This document shows positions 32,288 to 43,838 of a DNA stretch of 64,000 nucleotides, in pieces. Source of the stretch: Dendrocalamus latiflorus. Its lineage: Eukaryota; Streptophyta; Magnoliopsida; Poales; Poaceae. The translations under genes were made by a program, and so were the position numbers. Numbering within the stretch: position 1 is the first letter of the stretch; each line of letters opens with the position of its first letter. The stretch lies in contig CM029631.1 in the NCBI GenBank assembly GCA_017311315.1, positions 9,358,514 through 9,422,513 of the forward strand, read 5' to 3'. The notes under the pieces are model-generated. The model was not told the origin of the DNA, searched no databases, and saw only the letters and a program-made list of their open reading frames with translations.

Positions 32288-33905
32288 TTATATGTCTGCC
32301 AGTTGTATAGTATAACAGGTAAGGCACCCGCTTTTCTTTTCTTTTTTAACTTGATTTAGTTTTTGAACCTTACATGACTGTCAACACGATATTGTCAATG
32401 GATGTGATTACAGGGCGGTCCTCAAACTCTCTAATTCGGATGTATGAAAATTTTGGAAGCCTGCGCGCACGAATATTCTGGAAAACCTCAATTGCACATT
32501 GTTTCTTTTTTTTGAAAATTGACCAGGAGTTCTAGCATTTACGTAAGAAAGAAGATAGGCACACTGGTTTGAGTCCAGATAGATGGGCGTTCGAAGACAC
32601 CCTCCACCAACCAAGAAGGTAGGCATCCTAGATCGAGCCCTGATGGATAGCCATTGGACGACGCCCTCACCGAGCACCTTTAATTGTGGAGGATTGGATC
32701 ATATATCCTTCCTTTAGTTGGAAAATTTAAGATTTACTCTTCTCATCTCAATGACACGTAGGGTCATCATAAGTCACTGACACATGGGCCAGGAAGGTAA
32801 ATCCTGAATTTTCATCTAAATAGAGGGTATATGATCAATAAATCCCTTTAATTGTACATTGTATAGTATTGTTGTTTAATTTGTCTTTTTTCAGATAGAG
32901 AAAGAGAGAGCTCAGTTGTATATTCCCCCATTTGGAGTTCTCGACAGGTAATCCGGTGACTCTTCTGGATCGGTCCAAAACACGAGTATGTCGTCTTGTT
33001 TTTGACATTTGAAGTTTTGTACGGTACTAGCCTATACGCTCGTACCGTACAGTCCACGTAAAGAAGCTTGTGTCCACACACACATGACTAGGAGGCCGTT
33101 CGATGCGGTGACTTCGGCTTGTGGCTACGCTTTTGTAAGCAGTTTCTTTGGGCACCTTTTTTCTTTCTTTCCATCCCCTATCTTCTTGCCACTCACGCTC
33201 GCACTCACCTCTAGGATTTCTCTGGCCGTGTCATCGCTCTATTGAGAGGCACCATTCCACTGGATTTGGCCATTGGCTCCTACTTTGGGACCTTCTCCAC
33301 CGGATCTATCTTTATTCGGCTCTACCTCAGCAGCTATTTGAGGCCTCTTGCTATGGCGCGGAGTCTAGCACTGTGTTTGCCTATTCAACCGCCTCCTTTG
33401 CCTTCGGCAAGGTTTGCACGTCATTCGGTGCTACCATCGAGTTGGCGTCTCCGTCTGGGTCAGATCCCAGTGTCGAAGTGTGCCTCCTCCTCCGCCTCTG
33501 GATCTGTCTCAGCCACGACCTCTAGCTTTACCTCGTCCTCAGCTGCCTCCTCCATCCTTGCGTGCAACTATGCGTCCAACCTGCCGTCGTCGTCAGACGT
33601 CGCCTCCCCCACCTTGTGTGAGGCTCAGGTGCACGCTGCCTCCCTTGCCGTCTCTGAGGCCCTGCTGTGTGCCACCCCCCACCGCTGTTATGTGCGCTGT
33701 CTCCCCCGTTGTTGTTGAGGTTGTCCTGCACAACGCCTCCCCCTCCGTGAGCGAGCCTCAGGTGTGCGCAGTTATGGTACGTCCTCTGCTTCCCGTTTGT
33801 GGTTAATTCCAGCGATTTCCATTGCTTGATTTTCCACCACTACCTCGTGACCGATCAATGTTGTTATTTTGCTATACAATACATGAGTCATGTTTTATAT
33901 TGTCG
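32288..33905. other. Intergenic DNA, no assigned gene
   Basis: 33150-33810 is C- and T-rich with overlapping open frames on the plus strand (158 and 130 codons). They are Ser/Pro/Cys-rich, lack a domain and are not called. The remainder is AT-rich. Confidence 0.3.
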
Positions 33906-34123
33906 TCGCTGCATTTAGATGGACAAATCGAAGTCGCCCCTCTACTATTTGGGATGATGTCGCACACTTAGCTATACTAGAAATTTGCCGTGAGGAGGTA
34001 GCAGCAAACAACAGACCAATGGATTGTCTCAATAGTAGAGGATACAACAATCTCATTAGGAAGTTCAAAGAACACATCGGTAGAGAATACACCAAAAAAG
34101 TTCAAATTGTTGGGACGCACTGA
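33906..34123 (+). pseudogene. Myb/SANT-like DNA-binding domain relic
   Basis: The frame reads WDDVAHLAILEICREEVAAN and then NRPMDCLNSRGYNNLIRKFK and a segment REYTKKVQ, after which it runs into stops. This is the pattern of the trihelix-like Myb/SANT domain found in plant LIMYB-type proteins and in the ORF1 of PIF/Harbinger transposons: an N-terminal Trp, the helix with ICxEE, NRP, then RGYxNL and a final Tyr before the third helix. Only about 65 residues remain and no start or partner transposase is near, so it is a fragment. Confidence 0.55.
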
Positions 34124-34187
34124 AACGCGACCATACACAATAAAAAACTTTGAAACTTAATGCCTCCGGGCAGGGGTTCAATTGGAG

Positions 34188-34634
34188 CAGATACGGACGG
34201 ATATCACTCATCTTGTATCATATTCCATATTTTTTTCTCGGAGTCAAAGTTGGACACGGATAGTGCCGGATATCCATTTCTCCATTCTGTATTCTTTCAC
34301 AAGCCTTCGGACGATCGGTCGGATGGAAATTATCCACTTCTCTTACACCTCTACACAGGACATTAGACATTATAGATGCAATCAAAGTGAACACAGAGAG
34401 GCTAATCGTCGAAATGTTGAAGGAGGAGCACTCAATATTCTTCGTTGTTTAGATGCGGCAATCCACCTATATGTTATGTTGTTCCAAAATGAAATCACAA
34501 TAGACTTCTTGATATTACTTGATATACGGATATATATAGACAGATATCACTCATTCGTATCTTATTTCATATTTTTTCCTTGGAGTTGGAGTCAGACACA
34601 GATAGTGCCAGATACCCATTTACCCCTTCCATAT
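34188..34634. repeat. Direct repeat pair about 330-350 bp apart
   Basis: Two related segments, 34198-34292 and 34540-34634, share GATATCACTCATyyGTATC, then CATATTTTTTyCTyGGAGT and GGATAGTGCCgGATA-like words. They could be the ends of a small degenerate element. No inverted termini or target duplication were found. Confidence 0.5.
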
Positions 34635-34659
34635 TTACTCCGCGAGCCTTCGGTCGGAC

Positions 34660-34835
34660 GAAAACATTGTCATAGACCAGCGTGGTTGGACCTATGAGGT
34701 TAATCTGGATAACATTGTCAGAGACCAGCGTGGTCATAGACCAGTAAAGTCGAAGACCTGTGTAGTCGATCCGGACAACGTGGTCGGAGACCAGCGTGGT
34801 TGGAGACCAGTGTAGTTGATGATCGGAGCTTCCGA
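34660..34835 (-). repeat. Minisatellite, inverted partner of the array at 35965-36345
   Basis: Imperfect copies of GACCAGCGTGGTyGGAGACC occur about every 30-35 bp. Read on the minus strand they become CGACCACGCTGGTCTCC and match the unit of the array 1.2 kb downstream. Confidence 0.6.
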
Positions 34836-35964
34836 CCAGCTCTATGTGAGTGGTCCGATTAGCGAGCGGAACTACCGGCTCTTTGTAAGCCATACATCTA
34901 ATCTGTAGAATGTTTGGCTTGTGTAGTGGTATGTTTTTTCCAGAGCGACACCTGTGTGGTGGTCTTCTCCTCCCTATGAGAGCGGTAGTTCCGCATGTGG
35001 AGCAATACTTCCGATGATCGGAACTACCAAAAAATAAACAGCGGAACTACCAGATTCGACTGGACTGTTGCTTCTAACATCTAGTTTTTTTACCATTGCG
35101 AGGGGAGTGGAGGTACCACAGTTTTACCTTCGGTACTTCTGATAACCCTGATTTTTCAGGAATTTGGCTCCAACGGCTAGTTTTATTGTGTGGGGTATAA
35201 ATACCCCCTTGTGGCCAGTTAGAGAATAACTTTAGGCACTCCATTTTACTCTCTTGAGCTAGTATGAGGTTTTCCTTTCAATTGTGCATGCGTTGCACCT
35301 TGTGAGTAAGGAGGAAGGTTTTAGATTGCATGTGTTACATCTAGAGGTGGATTGTGTATCCACTCGAGCTTATGCATTTGTTACACATGATGAGAGTCAA
35401 CTGAGGGGCTCGACTTATTACTCTTGGAGTTTGACGACTCCTAGACGACGTTTGGAGGTGTCGTGCGCGGTGATCTTCTTAAAGAAGGTTGTGAAAAGAC
35501 CTGACAAAATTATGAAGGTTGGAGCTTACCGACTCGGAGCGGGAAAGAGTTACCACTAGTGGATTGACGTGTTTCGGCTAAATTCGTGAAGCTGGTCCAA
35601 TTCGTTTGGGCTAACCTTAATGTGGACTAAGAGAGACCGGCAAGCCTCTGAACACCATGGTAAAAAGATATCATATCTTTGTGGTTTGTTTTCTTTGCTC
35701 AATTTACTTTCAAACAATTTACGTTTATAGAATTAAATTAATTGCTTGTCATCCTAGGATTGCAAACTTTTGACATAGAATTGGGTTGTTAGTGTATTTA
35801 AGTGAACCTAGTTGATTTATGCATTGTTTGTACTAAAACCAATTTGAATTAAGCTTCCTCATTATATTCTTGGTTTTAGCCAAATAGTTTTAATATAATT
35901 AATTAAGAAGATAATTTTTAGAAATGACTATTCACTCTTGTTCTAGTTGGCCTCCTCGATCTTA
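34836..35964 (+). other. Degenerate retroelement-like DNA with a TATA box
   Basis: Contains repeated GGAACTACCG / CGGTAGTTCCG words and, at about 35197, GGGGTATAAATACCCCC, a strong TATA box of the kind found in plant LTRs. No paired LTR was found, so the boundaries are unknown. No coding sequence is supported. Confidence 0.35.
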
Positions 35965-36345
35965 CACATGCTGGTTTCGACCACGTTGGTTTCGATTACA
36001 CAGATCTCGACCACGTCGGTTTCAACCACGTGGTTTGATCATGCTGGTTTTCGATCACACAGCGTGGTTTTCGATCACACAGATCTCGAGCACGTCAGTT
36101 CCGACCGTCTTGGTTCTACTACGTTGGTTTTCGATCACATAGATCTTGACCACATTGGATCCGACCATCTTGGTTCGACCACGCTGGTCTTCAATCACAC
36201 AGATCTTGACCATGTCGGTTTCAATCACGTCAGTTCGACTACGTCGGCTTCGACCATACTGGTTCCCAACCACATCGATCTTCGACCACACAGATGTTCA
36301 ACCATACTAGTTTCGACCACAATGGTTCTCGACCACACATATCTT
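35965..36345 (+). repeat. Minisatellite with CGACCACGTTGGTTTCGAT-like unit
   Basis: About ten imperfect units built from CGACCACGTyGGTTTTCGAT and CACACAGATCTT, period roughly 30-45 bp with drop-outs. The unit is the inverse of that at 34660-34835. Confidence 0.7.
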
Positions 36346-39300
36346 CCGACCACCAACAAATGCAATAGTTCCATGATTACAACGTCGGTAGTACCGAAGA
36401 ATACACTACGGTAGTTTTGATTTCCCTGAGAAGTGCTATCGATATTTTAATATCGATCTTACGTATGATTTATTTGGATTAGGGGGAACTCTTAGAAGAC
36501 TCGACGTATGCGGTTGCGAAGTAGAGACACGGGAAACTTTATCCTGGTTCGAGCCTTCTCCTAAGAGAATAACAACCCTACATCTGGTATGATTGCTAAT
36601 TGCTGGAAAGTGGATTACAACAGAGAATTACATGAATGGCTAGTGCTAATGGTTCACCCAATTCCCCTACTCTCTCCTTTTGACGTTAACCTTTAAATAG
36701 CTAGTGAAGCGACGATAGTTGTCCCGCGCCGGAAGATGCCTCAAGACTTCGGTGCTAATTGCCTGATAGAAGTTACTGTTAGAGAGACACAAGTGGGTCG
36801 TTTGTCGTGTAGCGGTTGTTGTCAAAGAGAGAGATCGTGTGTAGTTAGTGGACTAACGCACGTTCTAACCGCCTTTGTCAGACGAACTGACAGTGCAATT
36901 CATTGTCATAGGAGAGTCAGTTGGAGGTAGACTCGTAGCAGGAAATCTCACAACCATAGAGTGGTCACAGTAAGACTTACAACCATGTGGTCGTAGATGA
37001 GCTTACGACCATTCTGCCATATTTTCTCCTTATCGATAAAAGGTATATTCAAGAAATATAATGACATAATAATTTGAAGATTATTCTATTCTCGTCAAGT
37101 GCATATACTTCAACATATTTTATATAAACACATTTGCAAACTACAGTATCATGCACATAAGGATTATCCATAATTCCCAACAAGTTGCAAAACACATTTA
37201 CACACTTTTAGAATCATAACACAAAGATCATATATATATATATGAGCTTCAATAATTTGCAAAAATAAATCTTATACTACAAAGAATGGAAACATGAAGT
37301 TCAAATACTTGTAAAACACATTCGCAATGTATAGTCTCATGTTACAAGGATTCAACAGATGAGTTTCAACTATTTGCAAAACACATTCGTAAATACAAGC
37401 CTCATGCCAAGAAGAGCTAGAACAAGTGAGATTGAGCTATCAACACATAATGAGACTCAAGCTACTAGACATGACCCCTCTTAATATTATGGCACCTATA
37501 CTAGCAATTCGGTCTTCCAACCAAACACAAAGACCGGTAAAAGACTAGAAACACATTTTTAGCCCTACCTAGTCATACCTTTGCTTTTAATCATAGTCTT
37601 GACATGTATCAAGTTATGTTGTATCATTTACTTCAACTCTATTAACATATGATGGGTCTTCACTTGACTTGATGATCAACACATGATTATCTCCTCTTGG
37701 ACATGATCTTCAACACATGATCATCCAACTTATAGAAAATGTTAGTCCACAAAACAATTGTCATCAATTACCAAACTTCATCATTAACTTATAATGGAGG
37801 GACTAGATTCTACAATCTTTTCTTTTTAGCAATTCATGACAATCTCAACAAAAATGAGATAAAAATTGAATTACGAGTATACAACATGTACACAACAATT
37901 GTATACTCTAATATAAACTTTTAAAGCAAAGTTTACCTATCCGGTTGTCATTAATCATCCACCATTAACACATAATGGAAGAACTAGATGACAACCGACT
38001 ATGAGTATATATGAACTACATAAACTATATATACTTAAGGGATATGTTTCAAAGTAAAGATGCTTAATATGTGAAAATAGAACATGGATCAATACTAATG
38101 AAAACCACAAAACATAGAGTGAACTCTTCCTAAATATGTGCATACAGGAATGTATTGTGAAAGCATATGCACATATTCAAATTTGACGTATTTGGTGAAG
38201 TTCATTCTATATTTCGGATCCGAGAAATGCAAAAAGATAAGAATGTAATATTGAATGCATATCTCTTATGTTTTCACATTTTCATCCAAATGAGACTAAT
38301 CAATATTATAATCAATAAACATATTAGTCTTACAATTGTATTTGTTATTATCATCAAAACCAACTTAATAGAGCTTGAACTTACAGCGGGCGGCAGCGAT
38401 GGAGGCAAGAGCCAGCGATGCAGGTGGCCTACGGGGTAGACAAAGAAAACGCGGAGAAAAATGAAAATTGGAGCGGCGGTCGCACTTAAGCCACTCCTGT
38501 CACACCAAGTCTCGTAGCGTAACAATACGAGATTGTCACGCTATTACGTATGACGTGACAAAGGTCACGCTCACGCAAGCCATCCACGCTGGCACGATGC
38601 GTGACCTATGACTTACGTGGCAGTTTTGGCCACATGACAAAACATTTTGGCCAAATGGGACAGAATTAGAAATAAAATTGTTGAGAGGTTAGCTCTAAAA
38701 TATTAATAAAAAAGAATTAAATAATAAAAAAATTCTAGATACCACCGGTGCACTTGATTTTCTCTTTGGCATCCCATCCTCATCAACCCCCGCAAATGAG
38801 ATTCTCTGACGTAACTTCCTGTTAGTTACGCGTGAGGTCACGCGGCGAGGGGACCCACGCGCAGGGACCGGAAGTTACGTGATTCCCAACCCCCGGGCGC
38901 TCACTCCCGTTCCATCTTCATCTCCTTCCCTACCGTTCTTGGCCTCCTCCGCAAAGATCTCCTCCAAAAATCTCCAAGTAGTTTCTTGCCCTGCATCCAG
39001 AGATTTCTTGTATTGGATCCGCGAGGAGGAGTAGGCCTCGTGCCGCCATTCCCGTTTTGGCGCCGGGTTCGGTTGGTTTGGTCGTGTGTTCTTGGCTGGG
39101 AAGAGCCCGTGCTGTTCTCTTCTGTTCTTGCGGTTTGCGGACCTTGCGCTGGGCTGAGATGGCCGGGATTCTTGCAGGATTTGGAGCCTAGGGCGCGGCG
39201 CCATTCGCCATTTCAATTCCCATGGAGGGTTAGGACCTTCTTGTCCGATTTTTCTTCTCCTGTTCCTTCTATTGATCTCAGCTTGTGCTGCCTCACAAGA

Positions 39301-39609
39301 AATTTTCTTTGTCGTGTTTTAATCCCCTTTTTTGAAGCTGCAAGTCGCAAGATCCAATTCGCGGAGCCTTTTTTCTGCTTTCTCCCCAATCTGAGAGATT
39401 GTCCCTATCAATCGCTCTCAATCTCCTCATTTTACGCTTGTAAAAATCCAATATTACCCCCACCAAATCACCCGCTGCCACCACCAAGATCCAATTCCCA
39501 CCTCCACTGCATTTGCCGCGAGCTGCTCGCATTCTGCAAATCCTGCGGTTGGTTTCTTGATCCGATTGGTTCTTGAAATCTCCCAGCTTCCTTCAGCCTC
39601 TCACCGGAG
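36346..39609. other. AT-rich intergenic DNA and upstream region of the GT14 gene
   Basis: 37110-37420 is a degenerate tandem repeat with a unit near 80-90 bp containing TTGCAAAACACATTC and CTCATG. 37222-37235 is an AT microsatellite. 38480-38640 holds repeated GTCACGC / GTGACA words. From about 38890 the DNA becomes CT-rich and probably includes the 5' leader of the GT14 gene. No gene is supported before 39610. Confidence 0.35.
37110..37420. repeat. Degenerate AT-rich tandem repeat
   Basis: Recurring TTGCAAAAcACATTyrCAA with CTCATG about every 80-90 bp, at least three recognisable units. No coding potential. Confidence 0.45.
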
Positions 39610-40689
39610 ATGACGTTGCCGGCGACGACGTACGCCTCTCCGTTCGTGCTCTCCGTGCTCCTGCTCGTTTCCATCCCGGTCGTCTTCCTCCTCGCGCCGC
39701 GCCTGCTCCCGCCCAAGACGCTCCCCGCCATCCGGGACGCCGACGAGTCCGACGACCTCGCGCTCTTCCGCCGTGCCATCCTGTCCTCTTCCACCACCAA
39801 GCCGACGCCCTCCTCCGCCGCCTCCTACTTCTTCCACCGCCGCCCCGCGCCCAAGGTCGCCTTTCTCTTCCTCACCAACTCCGACCTCGTCTTCTCCCCG
39901 CTTTGGGAGAAGTTCTTCCGCGGCCACCACAACCTCTTCAACCTCTACGTCCACGCCGATCCCTACTCCGTCCTCGAGCTACCCCCGACGCCCTCCTTCC
40001 GTGGCCGCTTCGTCCCAGCCAAGGTCACGCAGCGTGCCTCCCCCACCCTCATCTCCGCCGCCCGCCGCCTCCTCGCCACCGCGCTCCTCGACGACCCGTC
40101 CAACCAGTTCTTCGCGCTACTGTCGCAGTCCTGCATCCCGCTCCACCCGTTCCCCACGCTGTACAATGCACTACTCTCCGACAAAGCCGGCCCTCACGGT
40201 CACCACCGCAGCTTCATAGAGATAATGGACAACGCCTCCACACTTCATGATAGGTACTATGCCCGCGGTGATGATGTGATGCTCCCGGAGGTGCCGTATG
40301 ATCAGTTTCGGGCTGGATCACAGTTCTTTGTGCTGGCCAGGAGGCATGCCATCATGGTCGTGAGGGACATGCGGTTGTGGAGGAAGTTTAAGTTGCCTTG
40401 TTTGATCAAGCGCCGGGACTCATGCTACCCGGAGGAGCACTACTTCCCGACATTGCTGGATATGCAGGACCCTGAGGGGTGCACCAGGTATACCCTGATG
40501 AGGGTGAACTGGACAGATTCAGTCGGGGGCCATCCACACACATACCGGCCTGGAGAGGTGTCGGTAAACCTGATCAGGGAGCTGAGGAAGTCAAATGGGA
40601 CATACTCGTACATGTTTGCCCGAAAGTTTGCCCCTGAGTGCCTCGAGCCACTGATGGAGATTGCAGACTCTGTCATCCTACGTGACTAG
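39610..40689 (+). CDS. GT14-family glycosyltransferase (core-2/I-branching type, BC10-like)
   Basis: An intronless gene for 359 residues. A single hydrophobic segment at about 11-31 (FVLSVLLLVSIPVVFLLAP) makes it a type II Golgi membrane protein. The catalytic region carries motifs of the plant core-2/I-branching family: KVAFLFLTNSDLVFSPLWEK, NLYVHADP, SQSCIPLHPFPTLYNAL, FIEIMD, GSQFFVLARRHA, CYPEEHYFPTLL and YTLMRVNWTDSVGGHPHTY. In animals related enzymes add beta-1,6-GlcNAc branches; in rice the relative BC10 affects cellulose and arabinogalactan-protein content. The substrate of this copy is not known. The start is the first ATG of the frame. An AATAAA at about 40907 could serve for polyadenylation. 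The 5' third is much more GC-rich than the 3' part, as in many grass genes. Confidence 0.9.
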   Translation: MTLPATTYASPFVLSVLLLVSIPVVFLLAPRLLPPKTLPAIRDADESDDLALFRRAILSSSTTKPTPSSAASYFFHRRPAPKVAFLFLTNSDLVFSPLWEKFFRGHHNLFNLYVHADPYSVLELPPTPSFRGRFVPAKVTQRASPTLISAARRLLATALLDDPSNQFFALLSQSCIPLHPFPTLYNALLSDKAGPHGHHRSFIEIMDNASTLHDRYYARGDDVMLPEVPYDQFRAGSQFFVLARRHAIMVVRDMRLWRKFKLPCLIKRRDSCYPEEHYFPTLLDMQDPEGCTRYTLMRVNWTDSVGGHPHTYRPGEVSVNLIRELRKSNGTYSYMFARKFAPECLEPLMEIADSVILRD

Positions 40690-42390
40690 GCCCGTAGCAC
40701 CCCCCATTTGGGGGTGTCGGAGTTTGTACACTGAGATGAATGAGGTATGTAGATGTGAGCTTGCTGCGGCGGTGTCAAAAGAACTAATCTCTAATCTTCT
40801 TCTGTTTAGGTGTTGTGTTGGAGAGAACTGTCTCTGAATGGAGTGTACATAGTATGAAATGCGGGAGCTTTAGGTTGTTTTGTAATCTGTACGCTTAACA
40901 CTTACATAATAAAGTGGCATACTGCATGAGATTGTTGTTGTGTCAAGTGAAGTGTTTGTTACATTAGATTGTTGTTTTGTCAGCCACTGGAAGGTTTCTG
41001 GTACTGTGAGATCGATGACAAGTATTTGACCAGTCGGTAGCTATTTTTGAACAATGGTTAGCATCTTGGAATTCTTTAACGCCCTACATCATTGTTTTGC
41101 TTGTAGTTAATGTAGGCTGTGGAAGCAATTCTTATGGGGCCCCTCCCCCTGGCAGACATTGGATTGTGATCCAACTGTAGATTAAGGTATGATCCAATGG
41201 CTGTGGGGGCTGTTTCTCTGTTAACATCTCAGTTCTATCCAACCTACAATGGCTTTTACTGCTTTCTCATTAAAGAGAAACACATTTCTGTTGCTATTAG
41301 TGTAGCAATTTGTATGCTAGATCAGATGTACCTTGCTATAGAAATCTTTACTGTCTTTTTCTTGAATGGTTGGGACCCAACCTACATAATAATGGCTTGT
41401 AAATATTAACCCTAATAACACCTTGTTACTATTAACCCATGGTTATCTGAACTTGCTGTTCTTGGGTTTAGTCGACAAAAAAAATTTAAGGGCAATGCTT
41501 TTTTTTCTTCCTCTGCAGGGTTATGACAAGCACTAGCTGGTCCATCTATGCCCTCCAATCTTTCTCGAGGGGACAACTTATCCCCTCCTTGCTCTTTTGT
41601 TCTAAAAAGTTATTCCAGCAAGAGATGGTGCTGCTCGGAGAGTATGGTATGGCTACACGAATTGTCTCTACGTGGGCATGCTGTTTGATCGCACCAATTT
41701 ATCGGCGAGTAATAGTGCAGTAGTTAGCGTGATCATCCTATGTATTACATGGATGCACTGTGTCAATACATGCAGTGATGGTTTGTAGTTTCTGATGCAT
41801 ATATTTTAATCTCCCCTGTCATTGATACTATACTCTGATGGTTTTGTCTGTGCCATGGTGCCATCGCCTTGTTTTTGAAGTATTCTGCCACTCTGAAGAG
41901 ATAAATAACAGTAAAAGAGCATATTTGACTTTGGCTGTAGGATGCTGGATGCTTTTGTATGAAGTCTTTGTAAAGAAAAAATGGATCAGAGCTGTACTAA
42001 CAGGACAATCCATGCAAGCAACCTTAAACCCCAATATGCCCAAAGTTGGGTTCAAAGATTCTTCTGTTATGTATTTTGAATCCAGTGACGAAACGTTGTT
42101 AGGTTACCTGTTTCCCGCTCTGCTTGTTCATGACTGGGGCATTGCTATGTGTTTCCAGTGGCCTAACTTTTTGTTTGTCCTGAATCTGTCCCAAACTTTT
42201 CATGGTTGGCATGCCTTTCTGGGATACATCGCAGGAAGATAGAAATGTTTTAATTAGCTATGATGCTGTATTAGGGAGGGCTACTGTTGATGGTCTATGT
42301 ACAGTTTCATGTCACAGTTAAGGACAAGCAGTATTTCTGTATGTCCTGTCAGAAACAAGATATTTGTGACCAACTTCTGCAAGCACTCCC
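40690..42390. other. 3' UTR and intergenic DNA
   Basis: Probable polyadenylation signal AATAAA near 40907. The rest to 42390 has no supported gene; the frame at 41838-42242 has no domain and starts from low-complexity sequence. Confidence 0.35.
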
Positions 42391-42664
42391 TGATCAATTC
42401 GGCTTCGGTTTCTGGCTTCTGGCTTATTTTTCACTATTCATAAGTTTCGTCTTTTTCTGAACTTTTAGCTTTTTGTTGAGCTTTTTTGCCGGTTCTTTTT
42501 TTCCGTATTTGTTTGTATTATACGTAATGGGCTAACATATTTTTATATTTTTAAATTTTTTAAATTTAATTATGCTAAATAAGCCTCTGTCAGCTACAGT
42601 GCTTTTTTCAACCAGCTACAGTGTTTTCAGCCATAAGCTATGAGCTTTTCAGCCGAACCGATCA
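42391..42664. mobile_element. MITE with TGATC(A/G)(A/G)TTCGGCT ends
   Basis: 274 bp with inverted ends TGATCAATTCGGCT (left) and complement of TGATCGGTTCGGCT (right). The interior is AT-rich with CTTTTAGCTTTTTG and AGCTACAGTG words. A similar but worn copy lies at about 240-505. Confidence 0.6.
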
Positions 42665-43679
42665 CCACCTTATAAATTTCTTGCTGATATCTGCTTGTGA
42701 AGAGCACCACCAATATATGTAATGTAAATTACTACTTGGCATTCTCTCTCTCTATGTGTGTGTGTTGTATACCGCCTAACAAGACTCGATTGGTGATTGT
42801 CGATAGGTTCTTCGCGCTTCCTCCCTTGTAGAGAATCGCGCAGCCAACTACAAGTCTACAAACCCCTGTTGCCGCCGCGATGACCAGTTGGGCGAGGAAG
42901 CCGCCTCGGCCGAGATGGTTGGTAGACAGCCGGGACCACGCCATGGTCATTGTGGGCGTGACTGGGCAACGGCCAACGGCGATGGTGCCTGCTGCGATCG
43001 GCAGAGGTGTGCTCGACCTGAGTGACTAGCTAGGGAGATACGGCTGGTCGCTGTGTCTTCGCAGTTTCTGTGCAATGCTGCATCTCGCAATGCATAATGT
43101 TCACGCGGAGGAAAATTCTTCCAAATAGATGCTCGATTCCGGACATTTATTATCATTGGTCTTCAACAAAAAAAAACTTGATGAGGACATCCCGATGGCG
43201 TGGCGCCAGGAGCTAGCAGGATGTAGAAGTGCGATGCAGATTAGGGCGTGGCTTTGCTGAGCACCATGAGAGGAAACATAGTTGGTGGTAGATAGTTCTC
43301 TCCACAACTTCATACTACTATTTAGCTTAAAAGAGAGATTTGGTGAATGGTAAGTTCGTCTGTCTTCCTTCCACTCCTAAAAAAATCGTGCCGACATATG
43401 GGCTACGACGCCCTCCTGTTCCCCGATCCCCTAATTTTGCATATCTTCACCATGGTTATATTATTACTAAGTTTATCAATGATTATATTATGGTCATCAG
43501 AGATGTGCTATCTATATGGTATTTATTTTATTACAACACACAGCATGTAACTAGTGTCACAATTCCAATTATGCCAAAACCGTACTATAGCTCAAGCAAA
43601 GCAATTAACGGAGTTTATAAAGCCCATCACCTGAGCCCAGTCATCCTCAGAGTTGAGGCCAATTACTTCCCATCCCAAC
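42665..43679. other. Intergenic DNA before the copia element
   Basis: A minus-strand frame at 42732-42950 contains MTMAWSRLSTNHLGRGGFLA and a hydrophobic stretch; I do not recognise it and do not call it. A short CT microsatellite is at about 42746-42753. Confidence 0.3.
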
Positions 43680-43838
43680 TGTTACAAACAAGTTATACCA
43701 GTGTCATATGCCCAATGTGCAGATATCTTTCCCAAAAGACACTTTTTCATACCACCTTTTACCATGTATATAAAGCAATGTACAGATTCAGAATGAAGTT
43801 AATGAAATCATCATTTCTCTCAAACCTCTCTTGCGATA
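43680..43838 (+). repeat. 5' LTR of the copia element
   Basis: 159 bp, TGTTACAAAC to CTTGCGATA. Contains a TATA-like CATGTATATAAAGC at about 43764-43777. Confidence 0.88.

Noticed and set aside
33148..33806. Overlapping frames of 125-158 codons
   Set aside because: Ser/Pro/Cys-rich, mutually overlapping, without any motif. Possible fragment of a captured gene, but I cannot support a name.
35197..35213. Core promoter of a hidden gene, from the strong TATA box
   Set aside because: No coding sequence with a domain follows within several kilobases; an LTR-type promoter of a decayed element is the simpler reading.
36540..36570. tRNA-like GGTTCGAGCC box
   Set aside because: No A box, acceptor stem or cloverleaf can be formed around it.
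37110..37420. CRISPR-like array
   Set aside because: Units are degenerate, AT-rich and lack uniform spacers, and the DNA is plant nuclear; it is a worn tandem repeat.
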